Below, one piece after another: positions 1 to 28,379 of a stretch of DNA of 64,000 nucleotides. This stretch comes from Gadus chalcogrammus (lineage: Eukaryota > Chordata > Actinopteri > Gadiformes > Gadidae), in NCBI RefSeq assembly GCF_026213295.1, contig NC_079418.1, forward strand, positions 6,632,561-6,696,560, read 5' to 3'. The notes beneath the pieces were generated by a model. That model saw only the letters and a list, made by a program, of their open reading frames with translations. It searched no databases and had not been told where the DNA came from. Every line of letters starts with the position of its first letter. Positions within the stretch are counted from its first letter, which is position 1. A program made the position numbers and the translations under genes.

Positions 1-193
1 TTTATCTGTAGATGGCGACGATCAGAGTGAGAGTCAAGACGTCAAACACAGATCATCATCACTTTATCTGTAGAGGGCGACGATCCGAGTGAGAGTCAAG
101 ACGTCAAACACACACGTCATCATCACTGAACATGAAAGAAAACACATTGACTGTGTCTACTTATCTCTTCCCAACACACAACTCTACACCCTG

Positions 194-231
<38 letters not shown>

Positions 232-310
232 ACACAAACATCAAACCTCAATACATCCTGAGCTGTTATTGAAGGTTTGGATGGACATGTCTGAGGGAGG
301 GCTGCGTTAC

Positions 311-17377
<17,067 letters not shown>

Positions 17378-17576
17378 TTCTTGTGTGTACTACGCGCTAG
17401 CTCGCGCTCTCTGACGGGGACTGAATCGGTGTCTCGCGCTCCTCCCCGAACATGAGCAGCGGCAGCGCGAGGCGGGGCGACGGTGACGCGCCGTGTCTTC
17501 GTGGACGTGTTCGGGCAGCGCGGTGGCGCGTTGGCGCGGCGCAAGGGCGACGCGGCGTTGAGGAATTCGACACTGC
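17378..17576 (-). promoter_or_regulatory. CpG-rich 5' flank and probable promoter of tmem131
   Basis: The 200 bases upstream of the tmem131 ATG are strongly CpG-rich, with many cgcg and gcgcg blocks and no TATA box, as expected of a housekeeping promoter and 5' UTR. The CpG-rich block stops abruptly at 17576, where an AT-rich segment that is part of a tandem duplication begins. The start site itself cannot be seen. Confidence 0.6.
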
Positions 17577-17934
17577 GTTTGTTTTGGGGTAGAAATAAAA
17601 AAAAATAAGGATTTTTAGTATTTTATAATTTATTTCATGAATAGGGTTATTGTATTGTTGACTTTTGTAAAAAAATATATATATAAATACAAAAAATATA
17701 TTTTTTATTATTATGTATGTTATATTAGCCGATATAATAATTTATTTATATCTTGTGATTATGTGGTTTGAGCCCTATTTAATTAGTCTTTGAAGGGATT
17801 TTTAACCAAATATATGACCGCACTTATATTTTCTATTCGTTTTTTTTGTTATTTCTAAATAATTTAGAAATAACAATTATTATTATTATTTAGAAATAGT
17901 TTAGCTTTTGTACACACCAACAAATTCAACATAC

Positions 17935-18262
17935 TGTAATGACCTCGCCGGTGACATAACGATGTCTAGTCATAAGTACTTGAAGGAACTTTAATGTTAC
18001 AAACTAGGTCACTGAAACCCGTAACCAACGGCAAAAATCCACACAACAACCGGCAACCCTCAACCCGGTCCCTTCAACGTGCAAGCCCCCACCCTCCTGT
18101 TCTCTCAAGGCCCTCCCCCAGCTGACCTGATGATTTGCCCCCCACACTGATTGACAAGTAGAACATTCCAATGCATGCACATAGAACAACTGGCATAACG
18201 GACAAAGAAATACAATGCAACACATAATGCACAAACTCTTTAAATGTCCCAGGGTCGCTACA
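17935..18262 (-). mobile_element. Gypsy 3' LTR (328 bp)
   Basis: In minus sense it starts TGTAGCGACCC and ends GGTCATTACA (TG...CA). It is preceded by a polypurine tract (gaaggggggaggcaa) directly after the integrase frame ends, the classic 3' LTR position. It is oriented like tmem131, with its downstream edge about 360 bp from that gene's CpG-rich promoter. A second copy lies in the tandem duplicate at 21527-21854. Confidence 0.88.
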
Positions 18263-18745
18263 TTGCCTCCCCCCTTCAAAGTTCCTCGTCCTCGAGGGAA
18301 CCAACGAAGTCCCGGAAGCGAACCGGCACTCTCCCCTTCCTAGGATGCCGTGTTGGGGCTACGGTGGGCTGGGGAAAAGCACCTGGGCGCGAGAGGGGCC
18401 CACATGTATCAGGCCCGGGGGTGGGCAGGGGGAAAGGGAGGGGCGGGGCTGGGGGCCAAGTTGCTGACTGTGGTGATTGACAGGGAGGGTTAGGTGGGGA
18501 CCTAGGGCCAAAACACTGATGTGTGTGTCCGGGGCATATTTGCACCAGTGCGGGGAGCTGCAGGGCTCGCTGGAGCCTTCTCTAGCGAGCAGTTTGGGGG
18601 GTGGCGGTGCCTCGATAAGGGGTCAACCTGTCTCTGTGGAGGTCCACCCTCCTTCCCGAGGTGGTAGCTGGACCCTGTACACCACCTCCCCAATTCTCTC
18701 CAGGACCCTGCATGGCCCGATCCACTCGCTATAAAGCTTCGGGCA
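18263..18745 (-). pseudogene. Gypsy integrase C-terminal end (continuation of the 31.9-33.6 kb frame)
   Basis: The minus strand carries the chromodomain-like integrase tail (EWIGPCRVLERIGEVVYRVQ) and a LEDEEL end just before the polypurine tract. Its N-terminal continuation is 13 kb away at 31856, on the far side of the nested insertions, and the frame is continuous if the insertions are ignored. A duplicate lies at 21855-22331. Later frames are broken. Confidence 0.85.
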
Positions 18746-18750
18746 TCTTC

Positions 18751-18901
18751 TGTCATGGTCTGTCTGTTTACTTGTCTTGTTTTGGTGTGTTTTCTGTTTT
18801 ACTTGGGTATCTCTGTCTTGTTTCTCCCCATGTCCGGTCAGGTTTCCCTCCTGTGTGATTGCTGCTCCCTCCCCTAATGTGTTTCAGCTGTTACTCGTTG
18901 C
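18751..18901 (+). mobile_element. Solo LTR inserted in the Gypsy integrase, left part
   Basis: Starts TGTCATGG. The 5-bp target duplication 'tcttc' at 18746-18750 pairs with 31851-31855. The remaining part is at 31616-31850, after the hAT insertion. A duplicate lies at 22337-22487. Confidence 0.88.
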
Positions 18902-19299
18902 CAGTGGCGTCTTTGCATTAGGGGCCAGTGGGGCACGGCCCCACCAGAGGGCACTGCCGTGCAGGGCACGATTATACTTTTCTTTTTTTTTTCAAAAATG
19001 TCATTGAGCATAAGTTAATTAATTGTTAATAATTAATTACATGTCCACAGTTTTAATTTCATGAACGCAATTGTCTTACTTTTTGTATTGTACACAGCAA
19101 ATACATGAGTGTTAAACTGTTAGGGACGGTGTTGAATATAGAGTGTTGGTGTTATTTTAACACCACGCAGTTATGAAATAGCACTGCTAGTGTTGCCTGT
19201 GACTTATTTGCGTTGTCAAATCAAGTGTTAAGCTTTTTTGGTGTTAAGGCAGATCTAAGCCACGCCCTCACGTAACGGTTGTCCAGGACGTGATGAAGA

Positions 19300-19361
19300 C
19301 GAAAAAACTTTCTCCTGCGCCATTTTCTTTCACAAGGGGAATACTCAAGACGGTAGAAGGT
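19300..19361 (+). other. Candidate non-coding first exon of the SAMD3-like gene
   Basis: The segment ends 'cggtagaag' with a strong donor gtaagtg and sits just inside the left terminal repeat of the CACTA-like element, upstream of the first coding exon. A duplicate lies at 22886-22947. Inference only. Confidence 0.35.
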
Positions 19362-20547
19362 AAGTGCTTAATTTGACTGTCTGGGGGTATTCAAGACTTA
19401 GTCATACACCTGTTATTTTATCATAATTCATATTTGCTTCATAACTTGTGCTTATTTAAGTTGTAATTGTCTATTTTGTATTGTAACGTTAGGTAATAGC
19501 TAGGTTATAGCAAAGCTTTTAGCATGACTCAATACTCTCAGGTTAGACTATAACGTTAACGTTCGTGAAAAGTTTACTCTGATAATAAACCTACTGTGTA
19601 AGCGGGAATATATCGTTGGACTTGTTAAAAAGCGAAGTTATTAGGCTGTACTAGTTGCTAGCAATGTGCAGTGTTCGGCGGGAGTAAGTTAGCACGTTAC
19701 GTTATTGCTAGCAAGCTGGCTGACGTTAAGTGAACTTTAACGTAGCTCTAGCCACTGAGAGATGGTGAAAACATGTATGCTAGCCATCAGTGACAGGATT
19801 GGTCTGACTTATGACATGACCTTCTAACCATGTCCATAATTGTCTACAAAAATACATTGCAACATGGAAAAGCATTACTGGTAGAAAGACGTTGCGAACG
19901 TAGAATTAAGATACAGTTCCCATCAACGTTAGCGGTTTCGCGCTATTTCAGAACCTACAAAGGGCCCGCGGAAGAAGCGGAACCACCGAATTCATCAAGT
20001 TCAGCAAGTAATATACCAACAACGAAAGAAGATAAAGGAAGAATGTAATGGCATTCTGAGATTGTAGAGAGAGAAGGAATAGCAGTATGTATTTGAGTAG
20101 TATGTAGTTGAGGGATTTGCTGAAATAGGCTATGCAAAATGTGCAGGGGAACAGGAGGGAAAAAATGAACGTTAGCCTCCCGTTTTCTCCCATACAAAAT
20201 GTTGCTACGGACAACTCGACTTGCATGCATGCATGCTCATTTTCACCGAATACAATCTAAAGTACAAAACGAAAATTTGCCCACTGACCATCAGTCAGAT
20301 ATTTAAAATAAATATAAATATATTTGATTAGGCTATGCTGGGTTTCGTGGAAGTGAAAATGGGCAGTTTTAATAATGGGCAGTATGGAGTCAGATAGGCT
20401 CAGGTCACCATGGACGTATTTAGATTTGCCAAATTTTGCAGGACACTTGATATACAGGCTAATTGCAAATATGACATGTCTGGATGTTTAACTGTTGGCC
20501 TGAGATTTGTGTTGTATCATATTTTATAAGTTATTTTTAAGAAAGAA

Positions 20548-21171
20548 ATGCTGGTTCAAGTGGAGTGCAAGGGTGTCCTGAAATGGGTTCGAATACCAAT
20601 GAAGGATGACCGCTATGATTACTTTCAGTTAATTCAAGAAGGTAAGTAAAAGGTTAACTCGACAATTTTTACATCACACCTAATATTGCATGTCATTATG
20701 AGTCAGTTCTTGATTATTAACAGCAAAGTGTATAAACCTCATGATTGTTTTACATATCTAAAACTGTACCGACAGTTTATCGGAAGTTATTTCATCATGT
20801 CATAGGTTAAAACTTAATGGCATGTGGTTGTGGTGCTGTTGCCAAACAGCTTTTAAGTGCATTATCGTCACCTTCACACTGTAGTGCATTGGTAATCCAA
20901 TGGTAGTCCAAAGAGATAAAAAGCCATTTTCGTGTAATGGCCGCACTGCACCTAAGTATTAGTTGCAGGGATGCAGGAATTTTACAAAATTACTATATCA
21001 ACTGTGGTTAATAGTTGGGAAATAACAGTAAGTGTTTTGGATCTCAGTTTCAGCTAAATTCAACCTTCCAAATGAATCTGATGTGGACCTGAAGGACTCC
21101 TCAGGAGTTGATGTAGATGCTGACATTTTTGATGAGTTAGTGAGATCTGCTGCAGTATCTTTCAAGGTGTT
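20548..21171 (+). pseudogene. Truncated duplicate of the SAMD3-like 5' exons
   Basis: Copy 1 of the tandem duplication repeats the first coding exon (20548-20641) and most of the second (from 21054), then breaks at the duplication junction in the middle of exon 2 (..FKV). It cannot make more than about 70 residues. Confidence 0.88.
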
Positions 21172-24100
21172 TGTTTTGGGGTAGAAATAAAAAAAAATAA
21201 GGATTTTTAGTATTTTATAATTTATTTCATGAATAGGGTTATTGTATTGTTGACTTTTGTAAAAAAATATATATATAAATACAAAAAATATATTTTTTAT
21301 TATTATGTATGTTATATTAGCCGATATAATAATTTATTTATATCTTGTGATTATGTGGTTTGAGCCCTATTTAATTAGTCTTTGAAGGGATTTTTAACCA
21401 AATATATGACCGCACTTATATTTTCTATTCGTTTTTTTTGTTATTTCTAAATAATTTAGAAATAACAATTATTATTATTATTTAGAAATAGTTTAGCTTT
21501 TGTACACACCAACAAATTCAACATACTGTAATGACCTCGCCGGTGACATAACGATGTCTAGTCATAAGTACTTGAAGGAACTTTAATGTTACAAACTAGG
21601 TCACTGAAACCCGTAACCAACGGCAAAAATCCACACAACAACCGGCAACCCTCAACCCGGTCCCTTCAACGTGCAAGCCCCCACCCTCCTGTTCTCTCAA
21701 GGCCCTCCCCCAGCTGACCTGATGATTTGCCCCCCACACTGATTGACAAGTAGAACATTCCAATGCATGCACATAGAACAACTGGCATAACGGACAAAGA
21801 AATACAATGCAACACATAATGCACAAACTCTTTAAATGTCCCAGGGTCGCTACATTGCCTCCCCCCTTCAAAGTTCCTCGTCCTCGAGGGAACCAACGAA
21901 GTCCCGGAAGCGAACCGGCACTCTCCCCTTCCTAGGATGCCGTGTTGGGGCTACGGTGGGCTGGGGAAAAGCACCTGGGCGCGAGAGGGGCCCACATGTA
22001 TCAGGCCCGGGGGTGGGCAGGGGGAAAGGGAGGGGCGGGGCTGGGGGCCAAGTTGCTGACTGTGGTGATTGAGGGTTAGGTGGGGACCTAGGGCCAAAAC
22101 ACTGATGTGTGTGTCCGGGGCATATTTGCACCAGTGCGGGGAGCTGCAGGGCTCGCTGGAGCCTTCTCTAGCGAGCAGTTTGGGGGGTGGCGGTGCCTCG
22201 ATAAGGGGTCAACCTGTCTCTGTGGAGGTCCACCCTCCTTCCCGAGGTGGTAGCTGGACCCTGTACACCACCTCCCCAATTCTCTCCAGGACCCTGCATG
22301 GCCCGATCCACTCGCTATAAAGCTTCGGGCATCTTCTGTCATGGTCTGTCTGTTTACTTGTCTTGTTTTGGTGTGTTTTCTGTTTTACTTGGGTATCTCT
22401 GTCTTGTTTCTCCCCATGTCCGGTCAGGTTTCCCTCCTGTGTGATTGCTGCTCCCTCCCCTAATGTGTTTCAGCTGTTACTCGTTGCCAGTGGCGTCTTT
22501 GCATTAGGGGCCAGTGGGGCACGGCCCCACCAGAGGGCACTGCCGTGCAGGGCACGATTATACTTTTCTTTTTTTTTTCAAAAATGTCATTGAGCATAAG
22601 TTAATTAATTGTTAATAATTAATTACATGTCCACAGTTTTAATTTCATGAACGCAATTGTCTTACTTTTTGTATTGTACACAGCAAATACATGAGTGTTA
22701 AACTGTTAGGGACGGTGTTGAATATAGAGTGTTGGTGTTATTTTAACACCACGCAGTTATGAAATAGCACTGCTAGTGTTGCCTGTGACTTATTTGCGTT
22801 GTCAAATCAAGTGTTAAGCTTTTTTGGTGTTAAGGCAGATCTAAGCCACGCCCTCACGTAACGGTTGTCCAGGACGTGATGAAGACGAAAAAACTTTCTC
22901 CTGCGCCATTTTCTTTCACAAGGGGAATACTCAAGACGGTAGAAGGTAAGTGCTTAATTTGACTGTCTGGGGGTATTCAAGACTTAGTCATACACCTGTT
23001 ATTTTATCATAATTCATATTTGCTTCATAACTTGTGCTTATTTAAGTTGTAATTGTCTATTTTGTATTGTAACGTTAGGTAATAGCTAGGTTATAGCAAA
23101 GCTTTTAGCATGACTCAATACTCTCAGGTTAGACTATAACGTTAACGTTCGTGAAAAGTTTACTCTGATAATAAACCTACTGTGTAAGCGGGAATATATC
23201 GTTGGACTTGTTAAAAAGCGAAGTTATTAGGCTGTACTAGTTGCTAGCAATGTGCAGTGTTCGGCGGGAGTAAGTTAGCACGTTACGTTATTGCTAGCAA
23301 GCTGGCTGACGTTAAGTGAACTTTAACGTAGCTCTAGCCACTGAGAGATGGTGAAAACATGTATGCTAGCCATCAGTGACAGGATTGGTCTGACATATGA
23401 CATGACCTTCTAACCATGTCCATAATTGTCTACAAAAATACATTGCAACATGGAAAAGCATTACTGGTAGAAAGACGTTGCGAACGTAGAATTAAGATAC
23501 AGTTCCCATCAACGTTAGCGGTTTCGCGCTATTTCAGAACCTACAAAGGGCCCGCGGAAGAAGCGGAACCACCGAATTCATCAAGTTCAGCAAGTAATAT
23601 ACCAACAACGAAAGAAGATAAAGGAAGAATGTAATGGCATTCTGAGATTGTAGAGAGAGAAGGAATAGCAGTATGTATTTGAGTAGTATGTAGTTGAGGG
23701 ATTTGCTGAAATAGGCTATGCAAAATGTGCAGGGGAACAGGAGGGAAAAAATGAACGTTAGCCTCCCGTTTTCTCCCATACAAAATGTTGCTACGGACAA
23801 CTCGACTTGCATGCATGCATGCTCATTTTCACCGAATACAATCTAAAGTACAAAACGAAAATTTGCCCACTGACCATCAGTCAGATATTTAAAATAAATA
23901 TAAATATATTTGATTAGGCTATGCTGGGTTTCGTGGAAGTGAAAATGGGCAGTTTTAATAATGGGCAGTATGGAGTCAGATAGGCTCAGGTCACCATGGA
24001 CGTATTTAGATTTGCCAAATTTTGCAGGACACTTGATATACAGGCTAATTGCAAATATGACATGTCTGGATGTTTAACTGTTGGCCTGAGATTTGTGTTG

Positions 24101-24757
24101 TATCATATTTTATAAGTTATTTTTAAGAAAGAAATGCTGGTTCAAGTGGAGTGCAAGGGTGTCCTGAAATGGGTTCGAATACCAATGAAGGATGACCGCT
24201 ATGATTACTTTCAGTTAATTCAAGAAGGTAAGTAAAAGGTTAACTCGACAATTTTTACATCACACCTAATATTGCATGTCATTATGAGTCAGTTCTTGAT
24301 TATTAACAGCAAAGTGTATAAACCTCATGATTGTTTTACATATCTAAAACTGTACCGACAGTTTATCGGAAGTTATTTCATCATGTCATAGGTTAAAACT
24401 TAATGGCATGTGGTTGTGGTGCTGTTGCCAAACAGCTTTTAAGTGCATTATCGTCACCTTCACACTGTAGTGCATTGGTAATCCAATGGTAGTCCAAAGA
24501 GATAAAAAGCCATTTTCGTGTAATGGCCGCACTGCACCTAAGTATTAGTTGCAGGGATGCAGGAATTTTACAAAATTACTATATCAACTGTGGTTAATAG
24601 TTGGGAAATAACAGTAAGTGTTTTGGATCTCAGTTTCAGCTAAATTCAACCTTCCAAATGAATCTGATGTGGACCTGAAGGACTCCTCAGGAGTTGATGT
24701 AGATGCTGACATTTTTGATGAGTTAGTGAGATCTGCTGCAGTATCTTTCAAGGTGTT
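21169..24757. repeat. Tandem duplication, copy 2 (about 3586 bp)
   Basis: Near-identical to copy 1. Differences noticed: a 6-bp deletion (at about 22073, relative to 18481) and one base (19813 t versus 23399 a). Copy 2 continues seamlessly into the rest of the element, so copy 1 is the truncated extra. Confidence 0.95.
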
Positions 24758-25349
24758 CACTGAGGACTCTGGTAAGACACAGAAACGCCCCTCCTATTGC
24801 ATTTACATTTAGGACATTTAGCAGATGCTTTTGTCTAGAGTGAATTAGTACATCTGTCAATAGGAACAGAAACAACAATATTGCTATTGTTACAACTGCA
24901 GATGTCAGAGAGCAAATATGCAAGATCAGGCCACTGTGGTGATGTTGCCTTATGCAAAATATATTTCCCAACTAATGTTAAATATTATAACCCCCCCCCC
25001 CCCCCCATCCCTTTTCTTCCCGTAGCTGAGAAAGAGGTCTCTGAGGCCTCCTTCTGCTCAGAAGAGGGATCATTCTCACCCATCGAGTCTGTGAGGTCAT
25101 TCTCATCAGTTGAGTCTGTGAGTTCAGGCTCCACTGTTATTACAGAATGCACCAAAGCACGGAGAAGGCAACTGGTAGAAGGACCACCTGACAGTAAGGC
25201 AGCAAAAGATGTAAGTTGTTCTTAGGTTGTTGGTAGGATGTCAAAAAAAATTCAAAATGCATAGCAAGTTTACATGCAACCTCTATATTACAGATGGTCT
25301 ATGTAGCTCTACATCAAAAAACCGGGGGTGAAGACATATTCAAAGAGTA

Positions 25350-25622
25350 ATTCAATTCAATTCAATTCAATTTTATTTGTATAGCCCTTAATCACCATTA
25401 CAGTCTCAAAGGGCTTAACAGGCCAAATATTTGTGACACCCCCCTTTACCCATGGCCCCACACGGGCAAGAAAAAACTCCCTTGAATCAGCAAGGAAGAA
25501 ATCTTGAGAAGAAACGCAGTGTAGGGGATCCCTTCTTCCAGGGATGGTCAGGAGTGCAATGGGTGCCACAATTGACAACAGGTAAATACATAAATACATC
25601 ATATTAAAATGGTGATGGTGAT
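25350..25622 (-). mobile_element. Short interspersed repeat inserted in SAMD3-like exon 4
   Basis: The 273-bp insert begins (attca)n and 'ttttatttgtatagccctta' and is flanked by the exact 5-bp duplication 'gagta' (25345-25349, 25623-25627). Removing it restores the split exon's frame. Related fragments lie at 1020-1230 and 46138-46215. Confidence 0.85.
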
Positions 25623-25729
25623 GAGTACAACGCAGCCAAAGGCCTTTCTGATCAAACAAGAAGGAAACTCGTCAACATCCTGGTGGCAGATATGGTCGAG
25701 AGTCATGGGTAAGTGACCAATAAAAGACA

Positions 25730-25985
25730 ACCCCAATTCCAGAAGAATTAAGACACTGTGTACAATGTTAATGAAAACAGAATGCTATGATTTACAAATT
25801 CTGAAAACCCTTTATTTAATTGTGAATAGTGCAAAGACCAACATATCTACTGTTAACAGAGAAAAAAGTTTCTGATGCCAGTTAACCTAATTAGTTGTGA
25901 AATGTTCCTTCTTTTGTTGTCTATTACACAACTTTTCTAGCGTTTTGTTGCCCCCGTCCCAACTTTTTTGAGATGTGTTGCTGGC
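25730..25985. mobile_element. MITE with 'ccccaattccag..' termini in a SAMD3-like intron
   Basis: Starts accccaattccagaagaatt and has the inverted 'ccgtcccaacttttttgag' near its right side, typical of a common fish MITE. Non-coding. Confidence 0.55.
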
Positions 25986-28079
25986 ATAAAATTCATAATG
26001 TGCTTATATTTCAAACTGACCCTATCTTGCTATGGTGTAGGAGGGTCCCACCAATCAATGTCCGCGTGACCTATGCCCTAGGAATAGTCACCCTTTTCCC
26101 CAATTTGAAGGATAAGGCTTCACCAACTGGTTATGTGAGTATTATGCAACAGGAACCTCTCATTTAGTCTTGGTCATGTATAGAGAAAAGCCTTATTTTG
26201 GGTCCTGATACAGACATCAGCTTTGATGGATTTTAATATTGACATTGTGTCTTGCCTGTGTTCTTGTCTGACAGGAACATTACTACGATCCTCACAGTGG
26301 CCAAGGTTACCTGGCCTACAGATTGAAAACGGTTCAGCGCAATACCACAAGTGACTTAAAGAGGAGCCCCAAGTCTGCGGATCAACATGGCCCTAAGACC
26401 CTGCGTGAGACATCAACATCTGAGCAGCTGTCAGGTGATGAATGCAGAGAAGCGATGCCCGTGATGAAGCATTCAGCAGACCAACCAGTTGTTAAGGAGA
26501 AAATGAAGGCAACCTTCAAGCACCGTCAGAGTATGCTACACGATCCAGACCAGTCTTCAGTTATCCTAGATCACTTCCCCCGATTCTTGGATACACCAGG
26601 CTTGGTAAGAATTATAGAGACTTGCTTGATGTACCAGTTATTAAATGTGTTGTGTACCATGTTTTAATATGGTTTCTGTCTGTGTTAGATTAACCAAGAC
26701 TTCACAATGCTATTTGGAGAAGATGTCTCGGGCAAGTTTATTGCAAAATGGCCAACGTTCTACAAACCTAGGATTATCGCTGTCTGCAAAGGCCTTCGCC
26801 CTGGTACTCATGTGGATGACCTTCTGTCCGCTCAAGAGGAATCGAATGATTATGGTAAGTGTCCACGGATTGTGTTTGCCAGTGTTCTTCATATGCGCTT
26901 ATTAACTATGACTGTGTACTGATGGGGTGTGGGTGTTGCCATACTAATCCACTAGGATGGGACAGTGACTTGGCAGCTATCCTCCTGATCGTTCATCTCT
27001 TGCCTCCAACCGCAAAAGGAAAAAGACATGGGAAAATCAGTGCCACTGAAGCTGCTGACCATGTGGTCAAGTTCATGAAGGTATGTTCAGGACTGAATGT
27101 TACTTCACCTCTTTTAACACTTAATTTACCTATGATTTGTCACTTTCTTGGTCAGCTGTTTGAATTTCCCTCTCGCAGCAGTTAAAGGGACACACCAACA
27201 TTTAGGGAAATTATTTATTATTTATCGTCTCCTTCTTGTCTCTGTGCGTGCAGTAACTCAATCTGACATACCCACTACTAGCCTAGTTTTGCATAGCTTA
27301 TTGAGGTGGGCAGAAGCAACAAGCAGAGATAGAACATCAGACTGAGTAACTGCACACACAGTAATGAGAAGTGTATGTATCATCTTATCCAACTTTGGGG
27401 GATACTATTTAAAATATTGGCAAGTTCCTTTAAAAGACAAGATATTGTTTACATAAAATAATGCTCTTAAAATGATTTGGAGATATTTTATTCACTGCTG
27501 TGGTGGCACTGTAATCAAGGAGGCCAAGATGTTGAGAGATAATTAATTATTATTTATGTACGTTGCCCTTTGTTGAATAGACATTCAGTAGATCCCAAAA
27601 AAGCTCTGCTTTTAACGTGCCATGTCATTTAGAGGTGTTTAGACGCCTAACCAGCTATAAGAAGAGGCTTATATAAGAGGCTTATATAAGAAGCCTCTTT
27701 GGTGTGTAAACAAATTACTGTTCCTAATTTCCCCTCCAACACTCTTAGGTGGGGACGAGCATGGTGACATTCCTGGACAGATTTGGATCAGCACAGCCCT
27801 TCCTCCTCTGTGTTGGAGAAAAGAAGAGTAGTATCCAAAAGTTTTACGTCATCCTCGATCAGAAGGCCATTCCCTGCGTGGCGCAGACAGCTGTGGCTGC
27901 CTTCGATGAACTGTTTAAGGCCCACTTCGTCTTTGCTGTATCCTACGATGAGGCCTTGTGCAACTTCTACACCTTCATTCAGACTACCGTATATGGGATT
28001 GACGTCGGCACTACAAAAGAGAGTCCACGGGTCAAGGAAATCCGGGCAAAAGTTGATCATATTGAGGTTTGAAAATGTT

Positions 28080-28370
28080 CACCTGTTACATTTCAACCCG
28101 GTCTCACGAAAATACGTGACACTGTCACGTTATTTAATCTATTGAAACGTGATCAGGGACACGTATTTTCAAAATGTTCGTGTCAAAAAGCACAAATTTC
28201 AAACCCATGTATTTCAATTGGGAGTATTTGTCGTGTCATAAGCACGACTTCCAAACTAAGGTTCTGTCCGGGAGCGTTATCCCTAATGTCCCTTAAGGAG
28301 CTCCGTAGGCCTACATGGAGACTGTGTAGCTTCAAATTCTATTGTTCCTTTGGACAATGTTCACAGTAAT
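28080..28370. mobile_element. MITE-like repeat ('aacccggtctcacg')
   Basis: Starts with aacccggtctcacgaaaata and contains several inverted 'tacgtga / tcacgta'-type blocks. It separates the SAMD3-like gene from the transposase. A common fish non-autonomous repeat type; boundaries approximate. Confidence 0.45.
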
Positions 28371-28379
28371 GTTTGTGTT

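Larger units (their letters stand above)
17577..21168. repeat. Tandem duplication, copy 1 (3592 bp)
   Basis: Copy 1 of a head-to-tail duplication that spans host-flank AT-rich DNA, the Gypsy 3' LTR and integrase end, the left part of the solo LTR, the left end of the hAT, the left end of the CACTA-like element and the first part of the SAMD3-like gene. It joins copy 2 through a 'gtt' microhomology at 21169-21171. Confidence 0.95.
24134..28072 (+). pseudogene. SAMD3-like gene in the CACTA-like element, nine exons, interrupted
   Basis: This resembles the multi-copy fish proteins named 'sterile alpha motif domain-containing protein 3-like'. Exons: 24134-24227, 24640-24771, 25026-25210, 25294-25708 (with an insertion), 26041-26134, 26275-26604, 26689-26854, 26956-27080 and 27749-28072. 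All splice phases match. The N-terminus is a PB1/ubiquitin-like unit (MLVQVECKGVLKWVRIP, KFNLPNESDVDLKD, VDADIFDELV). The middle contains TRRKLVNILVADMVESHG and YALGIVTLFPNLKDKASPTGY. The C-terminus contains FLDRFGSAQPFLLCVGEKK, AFDELFKAHFVFAVSYDEAL and FYTFIQTTVYGIDV. Exon 4 is disrupted by a 273-bp repeat insertion that brings an in-frame TAA at its edge, so this copy is a pseudogene by one recent event. The function of the family is unknown to me. Confidence 0.8.

Noticed and set aside
18004..18545. Several short open frames in the Gypsy LTR region
   Set aside because: They cover the non-coding LTR and polypurine tract. Only the minus-strand integrase tail is real.
19830..20048. Open frame with RYFRTYKGPAEEAEPPNSSS
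   Set aside because: Present in both duplicate copies, but without a matching splice phase to the SAMD3-like exons and with no recognised motif.
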